A stretch of DNA of 64,000 nucleotides from Anaerocolumna cellulosilytica (GCF_014218335.1 NZ_AP023367.1:4827501-4891500), one strand, 5' to 3'; counted from the first letter of the stretch, positions 8,781 to 18,235 are shown. Made by a program: numbers and translations. Notes: a model not told the origin generated them from the letters alone.

Positions 8781-9683
8781 ATGTCCGCTTCCAAACGGTT
8801 GACTAAAGTTTTTGAAACATCTAAAGAACTTCTTATTGACAAGAATTCAAAGATTGTTTTAATGAGTGATTGCCACCGTGGAGTAGGTAATTGGGGTGAT
8901 AATTTCACAAATAATCAGAACTTATATTTTGCAGCTTTAAATTACTATTACGATAATAAATTTACGTATATTGAACTAGGTGACGGAGATGAACTTTGGG
9001 AAAACCGTAATATGGATAAAATTATCTACACCCATAGTGATGCTTTTTGGCTAATTTCAAATCTTTATAGAGCAAAACGATTTCATATGCTGTATGGTAA
9101 TCATGATATTGAAAAAAAAGACCTGTCCTTTCGAAGAAAATATCTACAATCTTATATCGATGAAAGCCAAAAAAAGAGAGTTCCTCTTTTACCTGGAATT
9201 AAAATACATGAAGGTCTAATTCTTACCTTTAAAGAGACAAATCACAAAATATTTTTGATACATGGACATCAGGTGGATTTTTTAAATTATGATATTTGGA
9301 AAATAGCCCGGTTTTTAGTTCGGTACCTGTGGCGACCGATTGAATTATTAGGAATCAGAAATCCCACCAGTGCATCCGACAGCTTTTCAAAGAAAGAAAA
9401 AATTGAAAAAAAACTTTCTGATTGGGCTCAGGATCAACAGCACATTCTGATTGCAGGTCATACCCACAGGCCTGTATTTCCGGAGCCCGGAAAGTCATTA
9501 TATTTTAATGATGGCAGTTGTGTCCATCCACGCTGTATTACAGGTATAGAAATTGAAAACGGGAACATTGTTTTAGTAAAGTGGTCAATCCGAACAAGAA
9601 CAGACCGTTCGTTGTATGTAGACCGGGTAATTTTAGAAGGGCCGGTTGCGATTGAAAAATACTTTATAGAGAAATTAAACTAA
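8781..9683 (+). CDS. Calcineurin-like metallophosphoesterase
   Basis: This 300-residue phosphoesterase carries the full dinuclear-metal motif set in order: LMSDCHRG (D-x-H) near residue 28, ELGDGDELWE near 65, YGNHDIE near 100, IHGHQVD near 165 and IAGHTHRP near 230. The length and the HGHQVDF segment resemble the UDP-2,3-diacylglucosamine hydrolase-like branch, but a Firmicute without lipid A would not need that reaction, so the substrate is open. There is no signal peptide, so it is cytoplasmic. The start follows AAGGGGGTG and is closely coupled to the upstream DUF4474 gene. Confidence 0.82.
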   Translation: MSASKRLTKVFETSKELLIDKNSKIVLMSDCHRGVGNWGDNFTNNQNLYFAALNYYYDNKFTYIELGDGDELWENRNMDKIIYTHSDAFWLISNLYRAKRFHMLYGNHDIEKKDLSFRRKYLQSYIDESQKKRVPLLPGIKIHEGLILTFKETNHKIFLIHGHQVDFLNYDIWKIARFLVRYLWRPIELLGIRNPTSASDSFSKKEKIEKKLSDWAQDQQHILIAGHTHRPVFPEPGKSLYFNDGSCVHPRCITGIEIENGNIVLVKWSIRTRTDRSLYVDRVILEGPVAIEKYFIEKLN

Positions 9684-9692
9684 TCTATTCGG

Positions 9693-9779
9693 CGTTTGCG
9701 AAACACTTTTAAAGATGTTGATTTTACTGTGAGAGATGGTGAAATCTTAGGAATCTGCGAGAGGTTCTTGGACCAATAA
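9693..9779 (+). pseudogene. Relic of a sugar-type ABC transporter ATPase
   Basis: A short open stretch just after the phosphoesterase reads FKDVDFTVRDGEILGI, then diverges and stops at 9777-9779. This matches the segment immediately before the Walker A motif in the second nucleotide-binding domain of RbsA/MglA-type sugar ABC ATPases (…VSF-x-V-x-x-GEILGIAGL). There is no ribosome site, start codon, Walker A or downstream domain. It appears to be the only remains of a deleted gene. The identification rests on about 16 residues. Confidence 0.45.
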
Positions 9780-9826
9780 TGGCGGGTGTACAGACTTAAT
9801 AGATTTATTTTATAGGACTTACAATG

Positions 9827-9892
9827 AAAAAGACTGTAAACAGCACCTTAAAGGAGTTCTTTCCTATTAAAAGGTTTCTGTAACAGTCTTTT
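9827..9892. terminator. Terminator-like hairpin between convergent genes
   Basis: AAAAGACTGT (9827-9836) pairs with ACAGTCTTTT (9883-9892); inner ACCTT/AAGGT and AGGA/TCCT segments fill the loop. The A-run before and T-run after suit a bidirectional terminator between the phosphoesterase region and the peptidoglycan-binding gene. Confidence 0.6.
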
Positions 9893-9956
9893 CTGTTTGT
9901 TAAAGTGTGCCTGACAATTGCTTGTTCTAAAATGCATTAGCAGACACATTCTAAAA

Positions 9957-10757
9957 TTAGTAGTTTGCCTGTATGTACTTAGCTGCTTTTTTAACCATAT
10001 TCTGCTGTGAGCTTAACAGTCTATTCGTAGAATGGGTACGGCTGTTTAAAAAATGAACATCCATAACACCACTTACACCATTTCCTTTGACTGCATCCAG
10101 ATTTTGACCTGTTCCATATCCCCCGCTTCTTCCACTGACAACCTGCACCGCCGGTTTTGATTCAACGCCTGCATGAGGCATTGCAGTAAAAGAAGCTGCC
10201 ATAACTGTATCATCTACCTGAACTACGACTGCACGTCTTTCCCAGTTAAAACCACCCCATATTTCTTTAATAATTTGAGCGTCTTTCTTTGTTAAAGGCT
10301 CTACGTCTGCATGATTGGTACCAAAAGTACGTTTTACCTGAAAACTTTCACCTGTATCCACATCCGTTATGGTCGCATTCGTTCCTCTTTGCCATATGTA
10401 CTGTACTTCATTAAACCAATCTAACAATCCATCTGTTGTTTTTGTAAATGTTGCTGACTTAACTTTAGGAGTATATTTTGCTAACACCGCTTTTGTTTGT
10501 TTTCCAACAATTCCATCCGGTGTCAAGCCATTCTCCCTCTGAAACTTCTTTACGGCCGAAGCCGTTATGCTTCCATAGTACCCTGTTGCTTTTGAATATT
10601 TAAAATATCCTAATTTTTTTAAAGCAAGCTGCACTTGTTTCACTTCACTGCTGCTATTTCCTCTTTTTAGAGCCGCCATAGAAACCTGCACTGGTTGTAA
10701 TATTATTGCAGCCGCCAGACAAAGAGCTGCTAATTGCTTCCTATGTAATTTAATCAT
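9957..10757 (-). CDS. Secreted peptidoglycan-binding protein
   Basis: A signal peptide (KLHRKQLAALCLAAAIILQP, cleavage near VSMA-A) leads to a PG_binding_1 domain (about residues 30-95: LKRGNSSSEVKQVQLALKKLGYF … GIVGKQTKAVL) and an unassigned C-terminal domain of about 155 residues containing AVVVQVDDTVMAASFTAMPH and VMDVHFLNSRTHSTN. The protein probably acts at the cell wall. The start is ambiguous: GTG 10802 and ATG 10769 are in frame, but ATG 10757 gives a clean signal peptide of normal length. None has an ideal ribosome site. Lachnospiraceae relatives of this architecture are known without an assigned reaction. Confidence 0.75.
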   Translation of the reverse strand: MIKLHRKQLAALCLAAAIILQPVQVSMAALKRGNSSSEVKQVQLALKKLGYFKYSKATGYYGSITASAVKKFQRENGLTPDGIVGKQTKAVLAKYTPKVKSATFTKTTDGLLDWFNEVQYIWQRGTNATITDVDTGESFQVKRTFGTNHADVEPLTKKDAQIIKEIWGGFNWERRAVVVQVDDTVMAASFTAMPHAGVESKPAVQVVSGRSGGYGTGQNLDAVKGNGVSGVMDVHFLNSRTHSTNRLLSSQQNMVKKAAKYIQANY

Positions 10758-10775
10758 TTTTATACCCATTGTATA

Positions 10776-10834
10776 TCCCAAACATGCCTGGGATACTGCC
10801 ACAAATAATACTGGTTGAAAGAATGCTGCGTGGC
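10776..10834 (-). promoter_or_regulatory. Two-hairpin leader of the peptidoglycan-binding gene
   Basis: On the minus strand GCCAC (10834-10830) pairs with GTGGC (10802-10798), and TCCCA (10793-10789) pairs with TGGGA (10780-10776), just before the preferred start at 10757. Arms are only 5 bp. It did not match a riboswitch class known to me. The remaining gap to the Crp gene (10835-11070) is AT-rich with nothing recognised. Confidence 0.3.
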
Positions 10835-11070
10835 GTCCTTTCTATAATTTATATATTTTCCTTCAACCTTTACCTCTTTTCTGCTTATTACTCATTTCAT
10901 ATTATTAGTTGCAGAGCAGACATACATTTCGTATTTACTTTTCACAACCATTTATTTTTATTTTTCTGTTCTTCTTTCGTGTTTAATTGAATACATAGGG
11001 TATTATATTACACAATTATAAACTTGTCCAGCATTTTGTAACATTTTCGTAATACATTTTTAAAAATTAA

Positions 11071-11766
11071 TTAATATATTCCATCTTCTGGTATGTCTTG
11101 AAGATTCTTCAATATTTGGAAATGATTTTTACTATAATGAATGATTCCTTCTTTTTTTAGTCTTGCCATTTCTCTGGACATGGCACTTCTGTCTATACAT
11201 AAAAAGTCTGCTAACTCATTGCGATTTAATGCTATTTTAAAAGAAGAAGCATGTTTTCTCTGTGCCTCGGATATCAAAAATGCCAAAACCTTTTCTCGAA
11301 TTGTCCGCTTTGACAGCAATTCCATTTTTTGATTTAAATACAGATTCTTAGTAGCAAGAATCTGTAATAAATTTGTAATAATTATACTATGAAAATCACA
11401 TACTGCATCACATGGCGAAACTATCCGCTGAATGGAAATCCAGAGTATTTCACAATTATCTGTTGCATAGACACTCACCGGACTTTCCTTTACACCAGCA
11501 CAAGCAAAGGTTTCCCCAAATACATCTCCTGCCTTAAGATTTGTAACCAGCATTCGATTTCCCATAATGTCCTCCCGTATGATATGTCCACTTCCTTCTA
11601 ATACTATACCAAGAGAAGGTACTGGATTTCCCGACAAAATGATTGGTTGATTTTTTTTGTATTTCTTAACATTTCCATGCAGGCATACCAATATATCAAC
11701 AATTTTCTCTGCATTTATTCCGTGAAATAATGATACCTCTTTTAAAATATTATAATACTTATTCAT
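11071..11766 (-). CDS. Crp/Fnr family transcription regulator
   Basis: This 231-residue regulator has an N-terminal cyclic-nucleotide-binding-like beta barrel (about residues 15-125), a dimer helix, and a C-terminal winged helix with the recognition region LNRNELADFLCIDRSAMSRE (about 183-202). FNR-type N-terminal iron-sulfur cysteines are absent. Scattered cysteines (FACAG, SPCDAVCDFH) do not form a known cluster motif, so the effector is unknown. ATG start with weak upstream purines. It is divergent from the LplB importer operon across a 633-base gap, so regulation of that operon is possible, but position alone does not show it. Confidence 0.85.
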   Translation of the reverse strand: MNKYYNILKEVSLFHGINAEKIVDILVCLHGNVKKYKKNQPIILSGNPVPSLGIVLEGSGHIIREDIMGNRMLVTNLKAGDVFGETFACAGVKESPVSVYATDNCEILWISIQRIVSPCDAVCDFHSIIITNLLQILATKNLYLNQKMELLSKRTIREKVLAFLISEAQRKHASSFKIALNRNELADFLCIDRSAMSREMARLKKEGIIHYSKNHFQILKNLQDIPEDGIY

Positions 11767-12399
11767 ACTAGCTCTACTCCTATACTGTTAATAGCATCTT
11801 AATTATTCTATTTTATATAATAAATGTACAAATGAACAGACTAATGAGACGAATGAGACTGTTTGTCATTTTTAATTATATAAAATGGTATAGATAAATT
11901 GACAGAAAAGTTCACATATGTTATTATGTCTATGTTTTTCAATGAATTCAAGCAATAATACAGAAAAATATCAATATACGAAATATATACTAATTTCAAC
12001 TTTAATACCTCATTGAATTCTAAGTTTTTTTTGTATGATATGCATTAAAACTCTTGACTTTTCTTAATAAAACCAAATAAAAACGTCAAACTTAATAAAT
12101 TTTTCCAAATGATTTCATTATATTATTCACAAATAAAAGTTGAAAATGAATAGTTTTAATGTTAATTTGAATAGATTTTTTTATCAATATTGATTAAAAT
12201 CATTACTATAATCCTTGTTTTTAATATGTATTTTAGTACATTTTTGTACAGATACTATACTAAGAAAAGTAAATATGACCATGTAAACTATTGATGAGCA
12301 AACTTTGTGTGAACTTGCATACAGAAGACTCATACAAAGTTTTACCTTCGGCAGACATTACTACATGATTATAGCACATGAAAGAGGAGGCTTATAGAT
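11767..12399. other. Long regulatory gap upstream of the RG-I importer operon
   Basis: This is a 633-base AT-rich stretch between divergent genes with no coding region seen. A TATACT at 12256-12261 is a possible -10 box but has only a poor -35. A hairpin, AACTTTGTGTGA (12301-12312) with TCATACAAAGTT (12330-12341, one G-U pair), lies 60 bases before the importer start and is followed by TTACC. The length fits a multi-site control region. Confidence 0.45.
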
Positions 12400-13350
12400 T
12401 TGAAAAAACAAGAAAAGAATAAAGTCTTTTTACCACCAAAGAAAAGCATCATGTATTATATTAAAAAAGACTGGCAGTTATATGTGCTAATAGCACTACC
12501 TTTACTTTTTGTTATACTTTTTAAATATGCTGCTTATCCCGGACTGCGTATGGCCTTTATGGATTACAAACCTGCCAAAGGGTATGCTGGAAGTGACTGG
12601 GTTGGCTTTGAAATCTTCCAGAAGATTTTTAGGGATGGCGACTTTATCCGAGCGCTAAAGAATTCCTTAGTATTTAACTTTTTAGATTTATTAGTAGGAT
12701 TTCCGGTACCGATTATTTTAGCAATCTTACTAAATGAATTAAAATTTCCCAGATTTAAAAAGACTTCACAGACCATATTATATTTACCCCACTTTTTATC
12801 CTGGGTTATTGTAGCTTCTGTTGGATATACTTTGTTTAAACCGGAGACTGGTCTTATAAACATTTTACTAAGAAATCAAGGTCTCATACAAGAAGGTATT
12901 CCTTTCCTAACAGAAAAATATCGTTGGGCGGTAACCTACCTGCTAATTGGTGTATGGCAGACCATGGGTTGGGGAACAATTATCTATCTTGCAGCCATAA
13001 CAGGCATTAGTGGTGAGCTTTATGAAGCAGCTACCGTAGATGGTGCTAACCGGTTTCGTAGAATCTGGCACATCACTTTACCAGGAATTAAAAGTACCAC
13101 CATTACTTTATTGATTATGAATTTAGGAAGAGTTATGGGAAGTAATTTCGAGCGTCTGGATTCTTTTGGAAATGTACAGGTTCGTGATTTCCAATACCAG
13201 CTGGCTATTTATGTATATGAAAAAGGTCTTAGTTCCGGTAACTTTAGCAGAGCAACCGCCGTTGGCCTTTTCCAATCCCTTGTCGGATTATTACTGGTTC
13301 TGTTAGCTGACAAATTCGCCAAATCTATTGGCGAAGACGGACTGATTTAG
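12400..13350 (+). CDS. Carbohydrate ABC permease, LplB type
   Basis: This 316-residue inner-membrane permease (MalF-like, LplB/YtcP partner group) forms a heterodimer with the next gene for uptake of oligosaccharides. It has six predicted membrane helices starting at LYVLIALPLLFVILF and the cytoplasmic EAA loop EAATVDGANRFRRIWHITLP that contacts the ATPase. The start is TTG, nine bases after AGGAGG; no better ATG exists. Spacing to the next permease is 11 bases. As in most LplB systems no ATPase is encoded here, so a shared MsmX-type ATPase elsewhere must power it. Confidence 0.9.
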   Translation: MKKQEKNKVFLPPKKSIMYYIKKDWQLYVLIALPLLFVILFKYAAYPGLRMAFMDYKPAKGYAGSDWVGFEIFQKIFRDGDFIRALKNSLVFNFLDLLVGFPVPIILAILLNELKFPRFKKTSQTILYLPHFLSWVIVASVGYTLFKPETGLINILLRNQGLIQEGIPFLTEKYRWAVTYLLIGVWQTMGWGTIIYLAAITGISGELYEAATVDGANRFRRIWHITLPGIKSTTITLLIMNLGRVMGSNFERLDSFGNVQVRDFQYQLAIYVYEKGLSSGNFSRATAVGLFQSLVGLLLVLLADKFAKSIGEDGLI

Positions 13351-13361
13351 GGAGGAGAACT

Positions 13362-14270
13362 ATGAACAAAAAGAAAAAAAATGTAGAATTTGCCGAGTCC
13401 CAAGGTACTAGTAAAATCAAAGTTGGTGATATCGTAATCATGGTTATTATTACACTGCTGTGTTTAACCTGTATTTTACCGTTTATACATTTAGCGGCTA
13501 AGTCAGTAAGCAGTAACACTGCCGTATTATCAAAATCAATTTTTTTACTTCCAAAAGGAATTAACTTTGATGCCTATATATCCATTTTCAAAGATGGACA
13601 ATTAACCCATTCTATGGTCTACTCAGTATTGGTAACCGTATTGTTTACAATCGTGGGTCTTATTTTAACAACCTGTGCAGCTTACCCATTATCCCGTAAA
13701 AACTTTAAGGGAAGAAACATATTTGCTTTATTACTATTGTTTTCGATGTATTTTAGTGCCGGTTTGATTCCTGAATACTTGTTAATGAAGGATCTTGGAT
13801 TACTAAATACTATGTGGGTATTAATATTACCGTTAGCTTTCTCTCCGTATAATACCTTAATTATGAAGAGCTTTTTACAGGCAACCATTCCTGATAGCTT
13901 GGAGGAATCAGCAAAGTTAGATGGTGCAACCAATTTTCAAATACTGTTTAGAATTGTACTTCCTCTATCCAAATCTATCATTGCAACACTGGCCTTATTC
14001 TTTGCCGTAGGTAGATGGAACGCTTATGCTGATGCGAAGTATTACATTACTACAAAGGCTCTACAGCCTATCCAGTATCTCTTAAGTAACATGGTACTAA
14101 ATTCATCCTCTGATTCTGTTAGTTTATCAGAAGCAGCTCAGGTTGTTAGTACACCAGAAGTATTACAGGCTGCAACTATTATGTTTGCTACCCTACCAAT
14201 TATCTGTATCTATCCATTCGTACAGAAATATTTTGTTAAAGGTGTTATGATTGGTGCCGTTAAGGGCTGA
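13362..14270 (+). CDS. Carbohydrate ABC permease, LplC type
   Basis: This 302-residue MalG-like permease is the partner of the preceding LplB-type subunit. It has six predicted helices and an EAA loop EESAKLDGATNFQILFRIVL near residues 185-205; the C-terminus FVKGVMIGAVKG is typical of the YtcP/LplC group. The N-terminal tail is lysine-rich. The ATG follows GGGAGGAG. It sits between its partner and the solute-binding lipoprotein, all in one operon. Confidence 0.9.
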   Translation: MNKKKKNVEFAESQGTSKIKVGDIVIMVIITLLCLTCILPFIHLAAKSVSSNTAVLSKSIFLLPKGINFDAYISIFKDGQLTHSMVYSVLVTVLFTIVGLILTTCAAYPLSRKNFKGRNIFALLLLFSMYFSAGLIPEYLLMKDLGLLNTMWVLILPLAFSPYNTLIMKSFLQATIPDSLEESAKLDGATNFQILFRIVLPLSKSIIATLALFFAVGRWNAYADAKYYITTKALQPIQYLLSNMVLNSSSDSVSLSEAAQVVSTPEVLQAATIMFATLPIICIYPFVQKYFVKGVMIGAVKG

Positions 14271-14357
14271 TAGCACCACAAATATAAGTTAGTAAGCTTG
14301 GGGTTTATGAGCTTAACTATAGAGAACAAGCACTCAAACTTAAAAGGAGGACTATTT

Positions 14358-16067
14358 ATGAAAAAAAGATTTCAAAAAGTTGTTGTATTAGCTTTAGTTG
14401 GTATAATGACAATGAGCGTTTTTTCCGGCTGCGGCAAGAAAAATCCTACGGAAAATCCCGGAACAACAACTGCACCTACAAAGGCAGGGGAAGCTACAGA
14501 AACTCCTGACAATACAGTTGCCGGTATAGAAGGCTGGACACCATTCAGCGAAAAAGTTTCAATTACTGTTCCAGTTTATGACCGTTCTAAAGAAGGATAT
14601 CCTGCGGTAGATGATAATTACTGGACAAAATGGATTCAAAAAGAATTCGGTGACAAATACAATGTAGATGTAGATTTTGTTGCAATCCCTCGTGGTGATG
14701 TAATGACAAAATACAGTATGCTAATTGCTGCTGAACAAACACCTACTATCTTAATGGAATATGATTATCCTAAGGTAGCGCAGTGGGCAAATGACGGAGC
14801 AATGCAGGTAATTGATTTAGAAAAGTTCAAACAGGTAGCTCCTAATTACTATCAGAAAATGGTTGATAACAACCAGTTAGACTATACAAAAATCAATGGT
14901 GAAGACTATTTTGTATTATCCGAAAGACCTTACTACAACACTCCATTTTCTCATGTAAGATTTGTTAGAAAAGATTGGTTAGATAAAGTAGGCAAAGAAG
15001 TTCCTCAGAACTATCAGGAATATACGGAAGCAATTGACGCTATTATTGCAGCAGGTCTGACTGACCAGCCTCCGGTTGATTTGTCCTTACCAACAGCTGC
15101 TTATGTACCAAACTTTGGTTTTAGAAATTTCCCAGTTGATGAAAAAGAATGGGCAATGCACTCAAGCTTAGGTACTGCTTCTCTTTCTTGGGAACCCACT
15201 TATAAATTATTAAAAAGACAAAATGCTGAATATAACAAAGGATATTTTTCTAAAGAATATGACTTAGATGCTAACGTAGCTGACAGCTCCCAGGCAAAAA
15301 CTGATTTTATCAATGGTAAACTCTTTACTTTTGCTGGTTATATGTCTGCTTCCGTAGATTGGTTAACCGCTTTCTATGAAAAAAATCCAGGTGCAGAGCT
15401 TGCAATTGCAAGTGTAACAGCTCCTGTTGAACCAGGTGTTGTTGATGTTCCAGGAATTCGTGCTGATAATCCTTTTGGTATGATTGTTGGATTCAGCTCC
15501 TTAGCTACAGAAGACCAGTTAAAAGCTGCTTGGATGTATATGGAATGGATGAGTCAGGAAGATGTATTATTTACCTTAGAGAATGGTGTTGAAGGTGTTA
15601 CTTATACACTTGATGAAAACGGACTTCCTAAAATGGATGACACATACAGAGGGGAAGAAATGTTAAATCACAATAATAACATTGATATGACTTGTATCGT
15701 ACATGCTACGAAACAATTAGGTACTATTGAAGATACAATCAAGGCACTCACTCCTCAAGGACTTCCTCAGGACTTCTATCAAGCCTTTTTAGATAATTAT
15801 AAATCAATGGAAGAAAATAAGAAGTATGCTTATTCTGATCCAGTATTCTCTGTCCCTGTTGATGCAGAAAGTGAATACTCCGCAGCTTTATTCAGCTTAT
15901 ATCAGGAATACAGCGTTCAGCTTACTAAATGTAAACCAGAAGAATTTGATGCTTTATATGAAAAATTAAGCAAACAATATCTGGATGCAGGCTATCAAGA
16001 AATCATTGATGAACGTTTAGAAGCTTATGAAGCTGGTAACACAACAAAACTTATTCTTTCTGAATAA
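14358..16067 (+). CDS. Extracellular solute-binding lipoprotein for oligosaccharides
   Basis: This 569-residue lipoprotein is the receptor of the importer. ATG 14358 follows AAGGAGG directly; an in-frame ATG at 14298 would put 20 unlikely residues before the signal peptide. The signal ends in the lipobox VFSGC, so Cys is lipidated, and is followed by a Thr/Pro-rich linker. The body is a large family-1-type binding fold as found with LplB/LplC (LipO-like). The neighbouring acetylesterase, GH105 and GH112 genes suggest rhamnogalacturonan-I oligosaccharides as ligand; this is inferred from context only. Confidence 0.88.
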   Translation: MKKRFQKVVVLALVGIMTMSVFSGCGKKNPTENPGTTTAPTKAGEATETPDNTVAGIEGWTPFSEKVSITVPVYDRSKEGYPAVDDNYWTKWIQKEFGDKYNVDVDFVAIPRGDVMTKYSMLIAAEQTPTILMEYDYPKVAQWANDGAMQVIDLEKFKQVAPNYYQKMVDNNQLDYTKINGEDYFVLSERPYYNTPFSHVRFVRKDWLDKVGKEVPQNYQEYTEAIDAIIAAGLTDQPPVDLSLPTAAYVPNFGFRNFPVDEKEWAMHSSLGTASLSWEPTYKLLKRQNAEYNKGYFSKEYDLDANVADSSQAKTDFINGKLFTFAGYMSASVDWLTAFYEKNPGAELAIASVTAPVEPGVVDVPGIRADNPFGMIVGFSSLATEDQLKAAWMYMEWMSQEDVLFTLENGVEGVTYTLDENGLPKMDDTYRGEEMLNHNNNIDMTCIVHATKQLGTIEDTIKALTPQGLPQDFYQAFLDNYKSMEENKKYAYSDPVFSVPVDAESEYSAALFSLYQEYSVQLTKCKPEEFDALYEKLSKQYLDAGYQEIIDERLEAYEAGNTTKLILSE

Positions 16068-16079
16068 TTTAATACTTTA

Positions 16080-16131
16080 ATATAAATGAAAGGCTGAGAT
16101 AGCAATTGTTATCTCAGCCTTTCATTTATAT
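16080..16131. terminator. Very long bidirectional terminator hairpin
   Basis: A perfect 22-bp inverted repeat (16080-16101 with 16110-16131; core AAAGGCTGAGATA / TATCTCAGCCTTT) encloses an 8-base loop between the convergent solute-binding and acetylesterase genes. A/T flanks on both sides allow termination in both directions. Confidence 0.85.
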
Positions 16132-16166
16132 ACGCTATTTCAAACCGAATAGAATAAATAGTAAAC

Positions 16167-17993
16167 TTATAATAGATCAACAAATTTTTTTAGATAACCT
16201 GCTGCCCTGTCTCTTGTCAGCATTTCCTGAGGCCTAAAATCATCTTTTATAATGCCCAAATTTCTTGCCGCCTCAACTTCTTTCTTTGCCCAAAGAGTAG
16301 CTGAATCCACTAACACTTCTCTTTTCTCACTTTTTAACTGTTTACGGCACTTATAGCTGTTGATACAGAGAACAATAAATTCTTCTTCTTTTAGTGCTTC
16401 TAGAGGTTGTAATTTACCGTCTTTTATCATAGCTGCCGGTACAATATCATTTTGAAATGCTGTTTCCACTACACCCGCATACCATTCATGTCCTACCACA
16501 TCTTCGTATCTATCATTATAAACTTCTGTAGGAACAAATCTAACCCCTTTTACAATCCAGTCTAATGCTTCAGCTCTGTTAATAAACTCCTGAGGTCTGA
16601 ACTTGTTTGTTTTATCAGATAGTATTCCATTTTCAGCCAAATAACAAATTGCACTTTGCTCCAAGGCAGTCTGAATATCATCAAATTCTACTGTTCTGAC
16701 AGATGTGTTACCACGGACAAAATCAGCTGGAGCTGTTGGTACTATGTTTTCTACTGGGGGAATCCATAATAATTCCTTATCAGCTTTATTAATGCGCGCT
16801 TTAACAATAACTTCCTTTAATCCGGGTACTTTAAGTGCTGCCTTCGCAATAAAACCTGCAACAAGGAAGCCACCATAATCATTGCTGTGGGTATAATCTT
16901 TGGGAAAATAATATCTGGCAGCATCTTCTACCCCAAGTCCAGTTACAAACTCTTTACTGTAATGGTGAAGGTCAAGAACAGGTATATCTTCCTCTTGTCC
17001 AATTTCTTTACAAACCTTGGCATAGTCCTCTAATAAATCATTGTAGCTGCCATCACCTTTCCAGGTATTCCTAGCAAGGGGTGTAACAATAATTGGTATT
17101 GCTTCTTTTTCTTTGATTTCTTTTATGTATCTTAAAAGCTCTTTTCTATATCCTCCACTGGCAGTAAGCACCGGAAGCTTCTGGTCATTATGGGCAAATT
17201 GAAGAAAGAAATAGTCACCCGGTTTTATTAAGTGCATCACAATATCGTAATGTCCCTCACTTCGAAAAGAAAGAGTAGTTAAACCCGAATGGGCATGATT
17301 TGAAACTGATATCTTATCATTAACATAAAAAGAGAGCATTTGTCCCCAACCACAATAGCTACAGCCGGGTTTATAGGGATAGGCCGTTCCCTGGTCTGTT
17401 ACCGTAGAGTCACCGCCGATATATAAAGTCGGACACTCCTCCTGTCGAATAAAAATCTCAGAGATTGCGATGTTGCTTCCAATTACAGCTAGGTCAAAAC
17501 TCGTATCTTTGCAACTCTCTGTTATCCCTCTTGGGATAATATCACATATATTCACAACTGCATCTACTGTAAATACACTGCCCCCTTTAATTCCCTCCTT
17601 CTTAGCAAGCAATCTTCTCCTACCTGCAAAGATTATAAGCTCCTTTGTATCTTCTAAGGCTGTTACCGTTACATTCACACGATAATTTCCTTGTTCTGGG
17701 ACATCCGCTTTAAAGCAAATAGGTACCTCTGCTCCTGACAAACTACTAACACCTTTGTCAGTATCAATGAGTTTTGTTACATCTTCTCCTTTTAACCAGT
17801 AATAGGGTTCAAATCCAGAATTTAACTCAGGAATTTGTAAAGCTTCCTGCTCTGCTCTGTTCTTTTCTATCACAAAACCACAGGTTCTTTCCGGAGAATA
17901 TAACAGGTCAGAATTGATTCGTATAAGATTACTTTCTGGTTCTGCATTGCTTTCTTGATTCCTTTGATAAAATAGATACTTTTTCATATACAT
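16167..17993 (-). CDS. SGNH acetylesterase with SLH-like C-terminus (rhamnogalacturonan acetylesterase type)
   Basis: The protein has 608 residues. Residues 1-185 form a beta-rich, carbohydrate-binding-like N-terminus. The SGNH hydrolase domain has block I YIGGDSTVTDQG (nucleophile Ser near 193), block III QFAHNDQK (near 268) and block V DYTHSNDYGG (near 368), as in rhamnogalacturonan acetylesterase. From about 445 come SLH-like repeats (AICYLAENGILS…FRPQEFINRAEA; WYAGVVETAFQNDIV; EAARNLGIIKDDFRPQEMLTRDRA). No signal peptide is present from the chosen ATG (AAGGAG 11 bases upstream); the longer frame to 18101 does not add a convincing one. Substrate is inferred from the GH105/GH112 neighbours. 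Confidence 0.8.
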   Translation of the reverse strand: MYMKKYLFYQRNQESNAEPESNLIRINSDLLYSPERTCGFVIEKNRAEQEALQIPELNSGFEPYYWLKGEDVTKLIDTDKGVSSLSGAEVPICFKADVPEQGNYRVNVTVTALEDTKELIIFAGRRRLLAKKEGIKGGSVFTVDAVVNICDIIPRGITESCKDTSFDLAVIGSNIAISEIFIRQEECPTLYIGGDSTVTDQGTAYPYKPGCSYCGWGQMLSFYVNDKISVSNHAHSGLTTLSFRSEGHYDIVMHLIKPGDYFFLQFAHNDQKLPVLTASGGYRKELLRYIKEIKEKEAIPIIVTPLARNTWKGDGSYNDLLEDYAKVCKEIGQEEDIPVLDLHHYSKEFVTGLGVEDAARYYFPKDYTHSNDYGGFLVAGFIAKAALKVPGLKEVIVKARINKADKELLWIPPVENIVPTAPADFVRGNTSVRTVEFDDIQTALEQSAICYLAENGILSDKTNKFRPQEFINRAEALDWIVKGVRFVPTEVYNDRYEDVVGHEWYAGVVETAFQNDIVPAAMIKDGKLQPLEALKEEEFIVLCINSYKCRKQLKSEKREVLVDSATLWAKKEVEAARNLGIIKDDFRPQEMLTRDRAAGYLKKFVDLL

Positions 17994-18235
17994 GTGCTTT
18001 TCTACTCCTTTTATTAACTTAATCGTATATATAATAACGATAAAATATTTATTGCCCTGTCGATATAATTTATGTGTCTGAATTATATTTCGACCGAACA
18101 CAGAAAAAATATATTATATATAAGAAAAATTTGGGTCAGGCTTATTGATTATAAACCTGAACCAAATTCATCCGCTAATATTTGAATATGCAATATTTTA
18201 TCACAACTACTTATTAATTCATTATACCTAGATTG

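Noticed and set aside
11071-11766. FNR-type oxygen sensing by the Crp-family regulator
   Set aside because: The N-terminal cysteine cluster of FNR is absent; the cysteines seen do not form a known motif.
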